Shown here: positions 30,374 through 37,161 of the stretch, piece after piece
Position numbering within the stretch: position 1 is the first letter of the stretch
Layout: each line of letters opens with the position of its first letter
NCBI GenBank assembly: GCA_017650045.1
Contig: JAGCFP010000048.1
Coordinates: 1 to 46,791 of the forward strand
Direction: 5' to 3'
Origin: Bacteroidaceae bacterium
GTDB lineage: Bacteria; Bacteroidota; Bacteroidia; Bacteroidales; Bacteroidaceae
Length of the DNA stretch: 46,791 nucleotides
The notes under the pieces: model-generated
Told to the model about the DNA's origin: nothing
The model's database searches: none
What the model saw: only the letters and a program-made list of their open reading frames with translations
Program-made: the position numbers and the translations under genes

Positions 30374-31441
30374 TCAACTGAGTTCCAGCACTTGACGGGC
30401 AAACTTCACGCAGGTGCCTACTTCCTTTACGGAGTCACTCCAAGGTGCTACAGCATACTCCAACTCGATGTCGCAGTAGATTTGCGGGTACTTGCTCTGC
30501 ACCAGCTTCAGAACGTCTGCCAGCGGTGTCTGACCCTGGCCCCAAACTTGGTTCTCATTTGGTGTGGCTGCGTCAGGACCTGTCTTATCTTTAGTGTGCA
30601 TAGAGAAGATACGGTCGTGGTACTTCTCGATGAAGTCGCATGGGTTCTTGCCAGTAGAGCCAAAGTAGTGCGCAAAGTCGAAGTTGAGCATCACATTTGG
30701 TGATACGGCCAGCACCTCTTCGGGGCCAGCGGCAAACTCTGGGGTGGCATACTGAAAGTGGTTGTGCATGCAGTAGTACATATCGTACTTCTCTGCAAAT
30801 GGTGCGCAACGCTTGGCGTTCTCTACAGACATCTCTGAGGTGACACCCTTGGCGCCCATGGCCTTGGCCAACTTGAAGGCGTATTCGATGTCTTCGTCGG
30901 AAGAAGCAGAGGTAGGCTGTGTCTTAACGATATGAATGTCGATGCCCAAGTCTTCGAAGCGCTTACGTACTTCCTCTACCTTGTTCATGTCAAGATTGTT
31001 GCGGAAGTCGCTATAGGCTTTCTGGAAATCGGCCAATTGCTTCTTCTCATCGTCTGTCATGACCTCCATGATACCTGCGCCACTGGACATGGCCCTGTTT
31101 CGCTGCTCCTCAGTGAGACGGGCGAATACGGATGCATAGAGACTCATCATAGGACTTTCTGGGGCTCCCAAAGCGGTCTCCAGGTCATTGCCCATCAGTT
31201 CCAGATTACTCACGCCTGCACGACGGCAGTAGTCTAAGAGGTTCTCGAGTCCGCCTGGCATGTCACGCCAACTGTAGGTGATGACACCTATATGTACACC
31301 ACCAAAATCAGAGTTCACTTTGCCATCTGCAGCCTTGGCTGTTGGCTTAGCAGCTTCACCAGCACAAGAGGCTAATGAAGGCATCAGTGCCATGCCTGCA
31401 AGGGCTGAGGCACCCATTCCAAAGAATTTTCTTCTGTTCAT
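30374..31441 (-). CDS. Exported sugar phosphate isomerase/epimerase-like TIM barrel 2
   Basis: A 355-residue protein: Tat-like signal NRRKFFGMG with a Cys in ASCAG, then an AP-endonuclease-2-type TIM barrel. Metal-site strands include VSNLELMG, MYYCMHNHFQY (His-Asn-His), VMLNFDFAHYFGSTG, FSMHTKDKTG and YCDIELEY. The frame is open to an ATG at 31483, but that codon overlaps the -7 box TATATTTG (31481-31488), so the start is the ATG at 31441 at the Tat signal. It is a family frequent in Bacteroidota, of uncertain substrate (keto-sugar or inositol derivatives). It is divergent from the UbiA gene. Confidence 0.87.
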   Translation of the reverse strand: MNRRKFFGMGASALAGMALMPSLASCAGEAAKPTAKAADGKVNSDFGGVHIGVITYSWRDMPGGLENLLDYCRRAGVSNLELMGNDLETALGAPESPMMSLYASVFARLTEEQRNRAMSSGAGIMEVMTDDEKKQLADFQKAYSDFRNNLDMNKVEEVRKRFEDLGIDIHIVKTQPTSASSDEDIEYAFKLAKAMGAKGVTSEMSVENAKRCAPFAEKYDMYYCMHNHFQYATPEFAAGPEEVLAVSPNVMLNFDFAHYFGSTGKNPCDFIEKYHDRIFSMHTKDKTGPDAATPNENQVWGQGQTPLADVLKLVQSKYPQIYCDIELEYAVAPWSDSVKEVGTCVKFARQVLELS

Positions 31442-31480
31442 TTTTTCAATAATTAAGTCATAAATCAATTTTTGGTATTG

Positions 31481-31488
31481 CAAATATA
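31481..31488 (-). promoter_or_regulatory. Promoter -7 box of TIM barrel 2
   Basis: TATATTTG on the minus strand; only 34 bases from the divergent plus-strand box at 31523. Confidence 0.6.
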
Positions 31489-31522
31489 GGACAAAAAAAA
31501 CTTTTATGACAATTATTTTGCT

Positions 31523-31530
31523 TATCTTCG
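31523..31530 (+). promoter_or_regulatory. Promoter -7 box of the UbiA/radical SAM pair
   Basis: TATCTTCG, one base off consensus, 20 bases before the ATG at 31551. Confidence 0.45.
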
Positions 31531-31550
31531 CATAATAAATCGAAATATTG

Positions 31551-32570
31551 ATGATTAAACGTTGGCTTTACAATGCGCGCTCTTTCGCAGCGCCTCAGAA
31601 TCTGATGCCAAGTATCTTGGCGGTAGTGCTGGCCATTGGCCTGCCTGGTTTTAATATATGGTTGGGCCTGCTGGCTGTGCTGGGGGTATGCCTGGTGCAT
31701 CTGGGTGGTAATCTGCTGGATGATTATTTCGACTGGCAGGATGAGCTGCTCTCCTACCGTGAGGACTTGCGCAAGGAGGGTGAGAAGGCGTTTACGGACA
31801 AGTATCCTTATATGCGCGACGGCTCTACCACGGTGCCACAACTGCGTAACGCGATCTGTGTGTTCTTCGGACTGGCGTTTCTCTGCGGACTGATTATCTG
31901 GTGGGCACGTGGGTTCGACAGTTGGATTCTGGGCATCGCGCTGGTGGCTGCCTTGCTGTGCTACTTCTACTCGGGTCCTCCCTTCAAACTGGGTTTCCAC
32001 GGACTGGGTGAGCTGGTGATAGGTATCTGCTTCGGACCTTGTCTGATTTGTGGGGTGTACCAATCGGCTTGTGGCGGACTCTATACGCCTGAGACGGGGT
32101 TTGCATGGCATATCTTCGCACTGGGATGCGCCATTGGTATGTTTGTGACGAATATTCTCTATACGCACTCGTTCGTGGAGCGCCATGTGGATGAGGTGTC
32201 GCACAAAAAGACACTGGCAGTGCTGCTGCGTACGGATGTGGCAGGACTGACGGCTTATGCCATCTTCCTCTTCGTGCCTTTTATCTTAGTGCTGCTGTGC
32301 GTGGCAATGGACTTCATCCATTGGGCATACGCCTTGGTGTGCCTGATGCTGCCTCAGGCCTTCTGGCTGATGTGGGCGATGATTCAGTTTGCGAAGGACA
32401 AGGAGGTGGCTACGGAGCATCCGCATCGGTGGCTGGGGCCTATGGACAACTGGGAGCAGGTGGAGCCTGAGAACCGTTACTACTTGCTGCGCTGGTACAC
32501 GATGCGCAACATCAATACGGGCTTCTGCTTCATCCTGGCGATTGTGAAACTGGTTTTATTCTTTATCTGA
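31551..32570 (+). CDS. UbiA-family prenyltransferase
   Basis: A 339-residue polytopic membrane protein (about eight or nine helices). The first prenyl-diphosphate site is NLLDDYFDWQD (the N-xxx-D-xxx-D motif), and the second is VDEVSHKKTLAV, corresponding to the Asp-rich loop and the K-TLAV segment of MenA-like enzymes. An 80-residue insert after the first site (YREDLRKEGEKAFTDKYPYMRDGS) is longer than in MenA. Such enzymes move a prenyl chain onto an aromatic or other acceptor in the cytoplasmic membrane. A TTG at 31548 precedes the ATG, which is preferred. The radical SAM gene begins one base after the stop, so the two are coupled. Menaquinone MenA is possible, but the neighbour points to another lipid. 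Confidence 0.85.
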   Translation: MIKRWLYNARSFAAPQNLMPSILAVVLAIGLPGFNIWLGLLAVLGVCLVHLGGNLLDDYFDWQDELLSYREDLRKEGEKAFTDKYPYMRDGSTTVPQLRNAICVFFGLAFLCGLIIWWARGFDSWILGIALVAALLCYFYSGPPFKLGFHGLGELVIGICFGPCLICGVYQSACGGLYTPETGFAWHIFALGCAIGMFVTNILYTHSFVERHVDEVSHKKTLAVLLRTDVAGLTAYAIFLFVPFILVLLCVAMDFIHWAYALVCLMLPQAFWLMWAMIQFAKDKEVATEHPHRWLGPMDNWEQVEPENRYYLLRWYTMRNINTGFCFILAIVKLVLFFI

Positions 32571-32571
32571 T

Positions 32572-33531
32572 ATGATACAGGCGTTCAAGCAACTATCGTA
32601 CTTGGCGGGGTGGCAAATGCGCGCCATGATGGGCAGGCGCACGCCTCTGCAGTCGGTGATCTTCATCCTGGATCAGTGCAACCTGCGCTGCAAGCATTGC
32701 TCTGTGTATGCTATCTCTAAACCACGCATCAAGACGATGCAGGCGATACGTGAGGAGCTGGAGGACTGCTACAAGATGGGCTCGCGCTTCGTGGATTTCG
32801 AGGGGGGTGAGCTGTATCTGTGGAAGGATCAGACGGCGGATGGCAGGACGCTGGACATCAATGATGTGATAGACATGGCGCACGAGATAGGTTTCTGGAA
32901 CGTGACCATTACCACGAATGCACAGTTGCCTTTCGTGGGTACGCATGCCGATCAGGTGTGGGTATCGATGGATGGTGTGGGTGAATGGCACGACGAGATT
33001 CGTGGGAAGGGGGCTTTCGAGCGCTTGAAGAAGCACATCGCCCAGTATGGCGCGGAGCAGAAGAAGGTGATGGGACACAAGGCGCCGCTCTGCGTGAACA
33101 TGGTGGTGAACTGTCTGAACTATAAGAACCTGGAGGGGTCGTTGGAGTTTGTGAGGAGTAATCCGAACATCGACCAGATTTCTGTGAATTTCCACACGCC
33201 TTTTGCTGAGACGGAGGAACTGTTTTTGGATCCTGACATTCGCAATGCGCTGATCGACAAGCTGCTGAAGTACAAGCAGAAGGGGTATCCCATCATGAAC
33301 TCTTATTCTGGATTGAAGGCCATGAAGATGGTGAATGGCAAGACGGTATGCACGGATGAGTATTGCTGGATTACAAATTTTATCTTCTCTGATGGCAGTC
33401 GCTCTCCGAAGTGCATGGGTTATACGCACCATGTGTGTGATCGCTGCGGATTCTCCATGGGGGGCGAGATGTATGCCGTGCGCCACTTCAAGCCTGACAC
33501 GCTGTTCAGCGGTCTGAAGCTGAGGATGTGA
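32572..33531 (+). CDS. Radical SAM enzyme coupled to UbiA
   Basis: A 319-residue radical SAM protein. The 4Fe-4S/SAM motif is Cys36-xxx-Cys40-xx-Cys43 (LDQCNLRCKHCSVY), followed by the glycine-rich FEGGELYLW and the barrel strands WNVTITTNAQ and WVSMDG. A C-terminal cysteine group (CTDEYCW, then CMGYTHHVCDRCGF) may hold a second cluster or zinc, and recalls HpnH-type enzymes that attach SAM's adenosyl group to a membrane lipid. That likeness is by eye only. Starting one base after UbiA's stop, it probably modifies the same prenylated product. The last 26 bases overlap the end of the convergent AraC gene. Confidence 0.87.
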   Translation: MIQAFKQLSYLAGWQMRAMMGRRTPLQSVIFILDQCNLRCKHCSVYAISKPRIKTMQAIREELEDCYKMGSRFVDFEGGELYLWKDQTADGRTLDINDVIDMAHEIGFWNVTITTNAQLPFVGTHADQVWVSMDGVGEWHDEIRGKGAFERLKKHIAQYGAEQKKVMGHKAPLCVNMVVNCLNYKNLEGSLEFVRSNPNIDQISVNFHTPFAETEELFLDPDIRNALIDKLLKYKQKGYPIMNSYSGLKAMKMVNGKTVCTDEYCWITNFIFSDGSRSPKCMGYTHHVCDRCGFSMGGEMYAVRHFKPDTLFSGLKLRM

Positions 33532-34411
33532 GAATGCGTTTCTGGCGATAAGCTCTGGCACTCTTCCCACGCATGCGTGTGAAGAACTTGTGGAACGAGG
33601 CCGTGGAAGCGAAATGTAGGCGATCTGCGATCTGTGCCACTGATAGGCTTGAGGAGGTGAGCAGCCAGGTGGCTTCTGTGGCGAGCATCTGATTAATGTA
33701 CTCTACCACGGTGGATCCCGTGACTTGCTTGACGATGCGTGAGAGGTAGGTGGTGGAGATATGAAGAAGGTCTGCATAGTAGCCAATATCGTGGTGATCT
33801 ACGTAATGCTGGCGCACCAGTGTATAGAATGAGATAAAAATGTCTTCTGTGCGACGCGAGATAGGATTGGCATTCAGGGCGTGCTCCTGCATGTCGATCA
33901 GATCGAGGATAAAGACGGAATAGAGCATCTCCAGTGTCTCATCAGTGAAGATGGTGGGACGGGCAATGTGATTCATCATCGAACGCATATCAGCATTCAA
34001 TCGGGCAGCATCGTCAGCACTGAGTGTGAGCTTGGGTTTGCCCGACTGTAACAAGGGGTGAAACGAGGCACGGATCAGGTTTCTGAAAGCAGGGGTTTCA
34101 TAGGTGGCTTGCTCATCTACCAGCAGCACCAGGGAGCGATAATCATCACTCACGGATAGGATGCGCACAGGATAGCCTGGCATATAAACGTAGAGGTCGT
34201 TGGCAGAAAAGGCTATCTGCTGCCCATTGTTTTCCAACAACAGGGCGCCACTAAGTACCAACGTGAAGGTGTAGCATGCCAACGTGTCTTGAAGTTGGTT
34301 GGTAAGCAGCGTGCGCTGCGCATTGCTCTCAGCACAAGCAAATCGGCCGTTCCAGATTTCATCAGTGTGGTGCGGGCCTACCGTTTGATATGCTTCTGTC
34401 AGATTATACAT
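33506..34411 (-). CDS. AraC-family transcriptional regulator 3
   Basis: A 301-residue regulator: N-terminal cupin-like sensor half (LVLSGALLLENNGQQIAFSANDLYVYMPG) and C-terminal double HTH (IGYYADLLHISTTYLSRIVKQVTGSTVVEYI, then LSVAQIADRLHFASTASFHKFFTRMRGKSARAYRQ). The -7 box TATCTTTG (34416-34423) is only four bases before the ATG at 34411, and no other ATG follows for many codons, so the message may be nearly leaderless. Its end overlaps the radical SAM gene by 26 bases in tail-to-tail orientation. Its target is unknown; the UbiA/radical SAM pair is the nearest candidate. Confidence 0.88.
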   Translation of the reverse strand: MYNLTEAYQTVGPHHTDEIWNGRFACAESNAQRTLLTNQLQDTLACYTFTLVLSGALLLENNGQQIAFSANDLYVYMPGYPVRILSVSDDYRSLVLLVDEQATYETPAFRNLIRASFHPLLQSGKPKLTLSADDAARLNADMRSMMNHIARPTIFTDETLEMLYSVFILDLIDMQEHALNANPISRRTEDIFISFYTLVRQHYVDHHDIGYYADLLHISTTYLSRIVKQVTGSTVVEYINQMLATEATWLLTSSSLSVAQIADRLHFASTASFHKFFTRMRGKSARAYRQKRILTSSASDR

Positions 34412-34415
34412 GCCA

Positions 34416-34423
34416 CAAAGATA
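34416..34423 (-). promoter_or_regulatory. Promoter -7 box of AraC regulator 3
   Basis: TATCTTTG on the minus strand, four bases before the start codon. Confidence 0.55.
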
Positions 34424-34477
34424 GCACTATTTCTGATAGGTTGTTTCGTTTGGGATAACTTTCTTTCGCTTTGAGAT

Positions 34478-34508
34478 TTTGTAAGCAGGGGGCTTTAAAC
34501 TAACTTTG
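34478..34508 (+). promoter_or_regulatory. Promoter of the ferritin-like/MBL operon
   Basis: TTTG (34478-34481) and TAACTTTG (34501-34508), spacing 19: among the best matches to the Bacteroidota consensus in this window. Confidence 0.65.
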
Positions 34509-34545
34509 CAAAAACGTTTAACCAACAATTTTTGACAGTATTATT

Positions 34546-35001
34546 ATGGATGCAAAGAAATCAATCGAAGCACTGCAGTTCTTCGCAACAGGACTGACTG
34601 AGGGTGCATTGGTACACAAGTTGCAAGGACAGATTTTCAAGTCTGCGGGTTTCTCAAAGCTTGGTCAGAAATACATCGACCACTTCTCTGAGGAGATGGA
34701 ATGGGTAGAGAAGTTCAATGATCGTATTCTGGACTTAGGTGGTGAAATTAAGGCAGAAGGTGCCAAGAGCCGTGCGCTCATAGCTAATCCTATCGACTAT
34801 ATCAAGGAAGACCTGAAGATTCAGGAGGCTGGCGTGGATCTGCTCTATAAGTGCATGGAAACGCTGAAGGATGATCCTACCACCTATGATATTATGAAGG
34901 GGTATCTGAAGGACGAGGAAGAGGATCTCTACTGGAGCCAGAATGCTGTGGAGCTCATCGAGTGCATCGGTGTGCAGAACTGGCTGATCACTCAGTTATA
35001 A
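34546..35001 (+). CDS. Ferritin-like protein with altered di-iron ligands
   Basis: A 151-residue four-helix-bundle protein resembling bacterioferritin: SEEMEWVEKFNDRILDLGGE aligns with its second helix and DEEEDLYWSQNAVELIECIGVQNWL with its last. By eye against E. coli Bfr the His of the EEMxH site is Trp53 and the His of the EExxH site is Asp127, while Glu50, Met51 (equivalent to the heme Met) and Glu124 remain. The ferroxidase centre is therefore probably changed or absent. No other ferritin-like gene is in the window. Two genes follow closely (57-residue winged-helix-like protein, MBL hydrolase), suggesting one operon from the promoter at 34478. Confidence 0.75.
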   Translation: MDAKKSIEALQFFATGLTEGALVHKLQGQIFKSAGFSKLGQKYIDHFSEEMEWVEKFNDRILDLGGEIKAEGAKSRALIANPIDYIKEDLKIQEAGVDLLYKCMETLKDDPTTYDIMKGYLKDEEEDLYWSQNAVELIECIGVQNWLITQL

Positions 35002-35041
35002 ATCACTACAACCAATCTATTAACCTTTTATATTTATTTTC

Positions 35042-35215
35042 ATGAAAGAGAAAGTTTTACAGGCTATGCGTGAAGCTGGGAAACCAGTTTCTGCAGGTGA
35101 CGTAACCAAGGCACTGGGTGCCGATCGTAAGGAAGTGGACAAGGCATTTGCGGAGCTGAAGAAAGAGGGAGCCATCGTGTCTCCTGTACGCTGCAAGTGG
35201 GAACCAGCAAAGTAA
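35042..35215 (+). CDS. 57-residue winged-helix-like DNA-binding protein
   Basis: A small frame, MKEKVLQAMREAGKPVSAGD to EPAK. It has the pattern of a minimal winged helix: helix 1 (KEKVLQAMREAG), helix 2 (SAGDVTKALG), recognition helix (DRKEVDKAFAELKKEG), then a short wing (AIVSPVRCKWEP). It starts 40 bases after the ferritin-like gene and ends eight bases before the MBL gene. Codon usage and spacing support a real gene despite its length. It may regulate this operon, or act as a protein-protein adaptor. Confidence 0.8.
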   Translation: MKEKVLQAMREAGKPVSAGDVTKALGADRKEVDKAFAELKKEGAIVSPVRCKWEPAK

Positions 35216-35223
35216 TTCAGACT

Positions 35224-35973
35224 ATGGAAATCAAAGCTGTTAGAATGTTCGACGGTGGTTTTATGAACCAGTCGTTCGCCTTTGGCGGTAAAGAAGGAAA
35301 AGCTGCCTTCGATGAACAGATTATCTATCGCAGTAGTCTGCAGAACTTCCTTATCGACACGGGTGAGGAGGTAATCCTGGTGGATACGGGTTTCAAGAAC
35401 GGTTTTCCTGCACCATCCAAAAAACTGGGTGCCCCACTCTACATGGGTGAAAAGGTGGCCGACTATATGGAGGCGTTTGCTGCACTGGGTTACAAGCCTG
35501 AGCAAGTGACGAAGATACTGGTTACCCATAAGCACAACGACCACTCTGATGCGCTGCAGTACTTCCCCAACGCAAAGATTTACATAGGTCCTGAGGATGC
35601 GGATGCCATGAAGTTAGAAGGCGCGAATATCGTGTGTGCCACCTATGAGGATGGCTCCTACTACAACTTCCCCAAGACTGTGAAAATCAGCGATAAGATT
35701 CGTTTTATTGAAGCGAAGGGACACACAAAAGGCAACAGCATCGTGATTGTGGAAGACGGGGATTTATTCTACCTTTTCCATGGGGATGTGACCTACTGTG
35801 ATGCTGCCTTGAAGGCCAATAAGCTGAGTATCGTCTTTGAGGACAAGGAGGCTGCACGTGAAACGCTGGATCGGGTGCGTGAGTTCGTCGCCAATCATCC
35901 TACCGTTTATCTTTCTACCCATTGCCCTGAAGGCTATGAGAATCTGGAAATGAAACGCGTAATGAAGCTGTAA
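35224..35973 (+). CDS. Metallo-beta-lactamase-fold hydrolase
   Basis: A 249-residue MBL-fold protein. The metal site is His102-x-His104-x-Asp106-His107 (THKHNDHSDA), followed by GHTKGN, FHGDVTY with the bridging Asp, and a final STHCPEG His. This is the set of the lactonase/glyoxalase II-like branch. An earlier in-frame GTG (35197) overlaps the previous gene; the ATG at 35224 is chosen as it begins the first strand MEIKAVRMFDGG. It is co-directional with the ferritin-like and winged-helix genes and ends before a terminator. The substrate is unknown; an N-acyl-homoserine-lactonase-like or other lactonase role is possible. Confidence 0.87.
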   Translation: MEIKAVRMFDGGFMNQSFAFGGKEGKAAFDEQIIYRSSLQNFLIDTGEEVILVDTGFKNGFPAPSKKLGAPLYMGEKVADYMEAFAALGYKPEQVTKILVTHKHNDHSDALQYFPNAKIYIGPEDADAMKLEGANIVCATYEDGSYYNFPKTVKISDKIRFIEAKGHTKGNSIVIVEDGDLFYLFHGDVTYCDAALKANKLSIVFEDKEAARETLDRVREFVANHPTVYLSTHCPEGYENLEMKRVMKL

Positions 35974-35996
35974 ACAAATTGTAAAAAGCTTGTTGG

Positions 35997-36040
35997 AATT
36001 GGCCAAGTCCTTAAAAAAGAACTTGGCTAATTCTTTTATT
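35997..36040 (+). terminator. Terminator before manA
   Basis: AATTGGCCAAGT pairs with ACTTGGCTAATT, followed by CTTTTATT. The TTG at 36023-36025, inside the right arm, can serve as the -33 box of the manA promoter. Confidence 0.75.
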
Positions 36041-36045
36041 ATACT

Positions 36046-36053
36046 TATCTTTG
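36046..36053 (+). promoter_or_regulatory. Promoter -7 box of manA
   Basis: TATCTTTG, 20 bases after the TTG at 36023-36025. Confidence 0.65.
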
Positions 36054-36078
36054 TCGGCAGATTATTTAATTTTATAGT

Positions 36079-37056
36079 ATGAAACCCTACAAATTTGCTC
36101 CATACCTGAAGACCACCATTTGGGGTGGTTACCAAATCGCTCCTTTCAAAGGCATCTATACTGCCCAGCCAAATATCGGTGAGAGTTGGGAAATCAGTGG
36201 CGTTCCTGGCCATGAAAGCGTGGCCATCGATCGTGGCGTAATCAACGATGTGGACCTTGGTCTGAACCTTACCCAACTGATCGACAAGTACAAAGGTTTG
36301 CTGGTGGGTGAAAGGATTTATAAGAAGTTTGGCAACCGTTTCCCGCTGTTGGTGAAATTCATCGACTCCCGTCAGGATCTTTCCATACAGGTGCACCCTA
36401 ACGACGAACTGGCTCAGAAGCGTCATGGATGCAACGGAAAGACGGAGATGTGGTATGTGATCAAGAGTGATGTGGGTTCTAAAATCTATTCTGGACTGAA
36501 GGAAAGCATCACGCCTGAGCAATACGAGCAGATGGCTACTGCTGAGCCTATCAACGGGCGCTCACAGATGATGGACGTAATCGCTTGTCATGAGGCGCAT
36601 CAGGGCGACCTTTTCTTCTTGCCTGCTGGTCGTCTGCATGCCATTGGCGCTGGTACGTTCTTGGCGGAGATTCAGCAGACCAGCGACATCACTTATCGTG
36701 TGTACGACTATGGGCGTAAGGATGCTCAGGGGCATCCCAGACCGCTCCACATCGAGGAAGCAAAGGAGGCTATCGACTATCAGGTATGGCCTGAATATCG
36801 TACCAGCTACGACTCTACACGTCCTATCTCAGAGCTTATCAACTGCCCCTACTTCAACGTGAATCGTGTGGTGGTACAGGTGGCGCAACAAGTGGATCTG
36901 CATTCAGACTCCTTCGTGGTGGCCATGTGTCTGTGGGGCGAAGCCAACATCAACGGTATCAAGGTGCGCCAAGGAGAAACCTTGCTGGTGCCTGCCAGTG
37001 AGAACATCCTGTACATCTTTGGTAACGCGACCCTCCTGACTGCAACGATGGGATAA
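36079..37056 (+). CDS. manA: Mannose-6-phosphate isomerase, class I (short bacterial type)
   Basis: A 325-residue cupin-fold isomerase that interconverts mannose 6-phosphate and fructose 6-phosphate, feeding mannose metabolism and GDP-sugar synthesis. Zinc ligands are recognisable in LSIQVHPND (Gln and His), TEMWYVI (Glu) and GRLHAIGAG (His). It begins with the family's KFAPYLKTTIWGG and has WEISGVPGHES. Length fits the short Bacteroidota/Firmicutes form. It has its own promoter and follows a terminator. The start MKPYKF is preceded by an AT-rich leader without Shine-Dalgarno. Confidence 0.92.
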   Translation: MKPYKFAPYLKTTIWGGYQIAPFKGIYTAQPNIGESWEISGVPGHESVAIDRGVINDVDLGLNLTQLIDKYKGLLVGERIYKKFGNRFPLLVKFIDSRQDLSIQVHPNDELAQKRHGCNGKTEMWYVIKSDVGSKIYSGLKESITPEQYEQMATAEPINGRSQMMDVIACHEAHQGDLFFLPAGRLHAIGAGTFLAEIQQTSDITYRVYDYGRKDAQGHPRPLHIEEAKEAIDYQVWPEYRTSYDSTRPISELINCPYFNVNRVVVQVAQQVDLHSDSFVVAMCLWGEANINGIKVRQGETLLVPASENILYIFGNATLLTATMG

Positions 37057-37124
37057 ATCGAGCAGGGATAGCAAATGACCAACTTATCGTGGAATTAGAG
37101 CAACGGTGTTTGCCCTAAACGCTC

Positions 37125-37132
37125 TATCTTTG
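37125..37132 (+). promoter_or_regulatory. Promoter -7 box of the GH2 gene
   Basis: TATCTTTG. An ATG follows four bases later (37137) and opens a 12-codon frame that overlaps the GH2 start. Confidence 0.55.
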
Positions 37133-37161
37133 CAGCATGAAATATTATTTAATTGATAAAG

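Noticed and set aside
31458-32204. 248-codon minus-strand open frame over the UbiA gene
   Set aside because: It covers conserved UbiA motifs in antisense and the divergent promoter; no recognisable domain.
32593-33570. 325-codon minus-strand open frame over the radical SAM gene
   Set aside because: Its residues (His, Arg, Leu-rich) show no family pattern, while the plus strand has clear radical SAM motifs.
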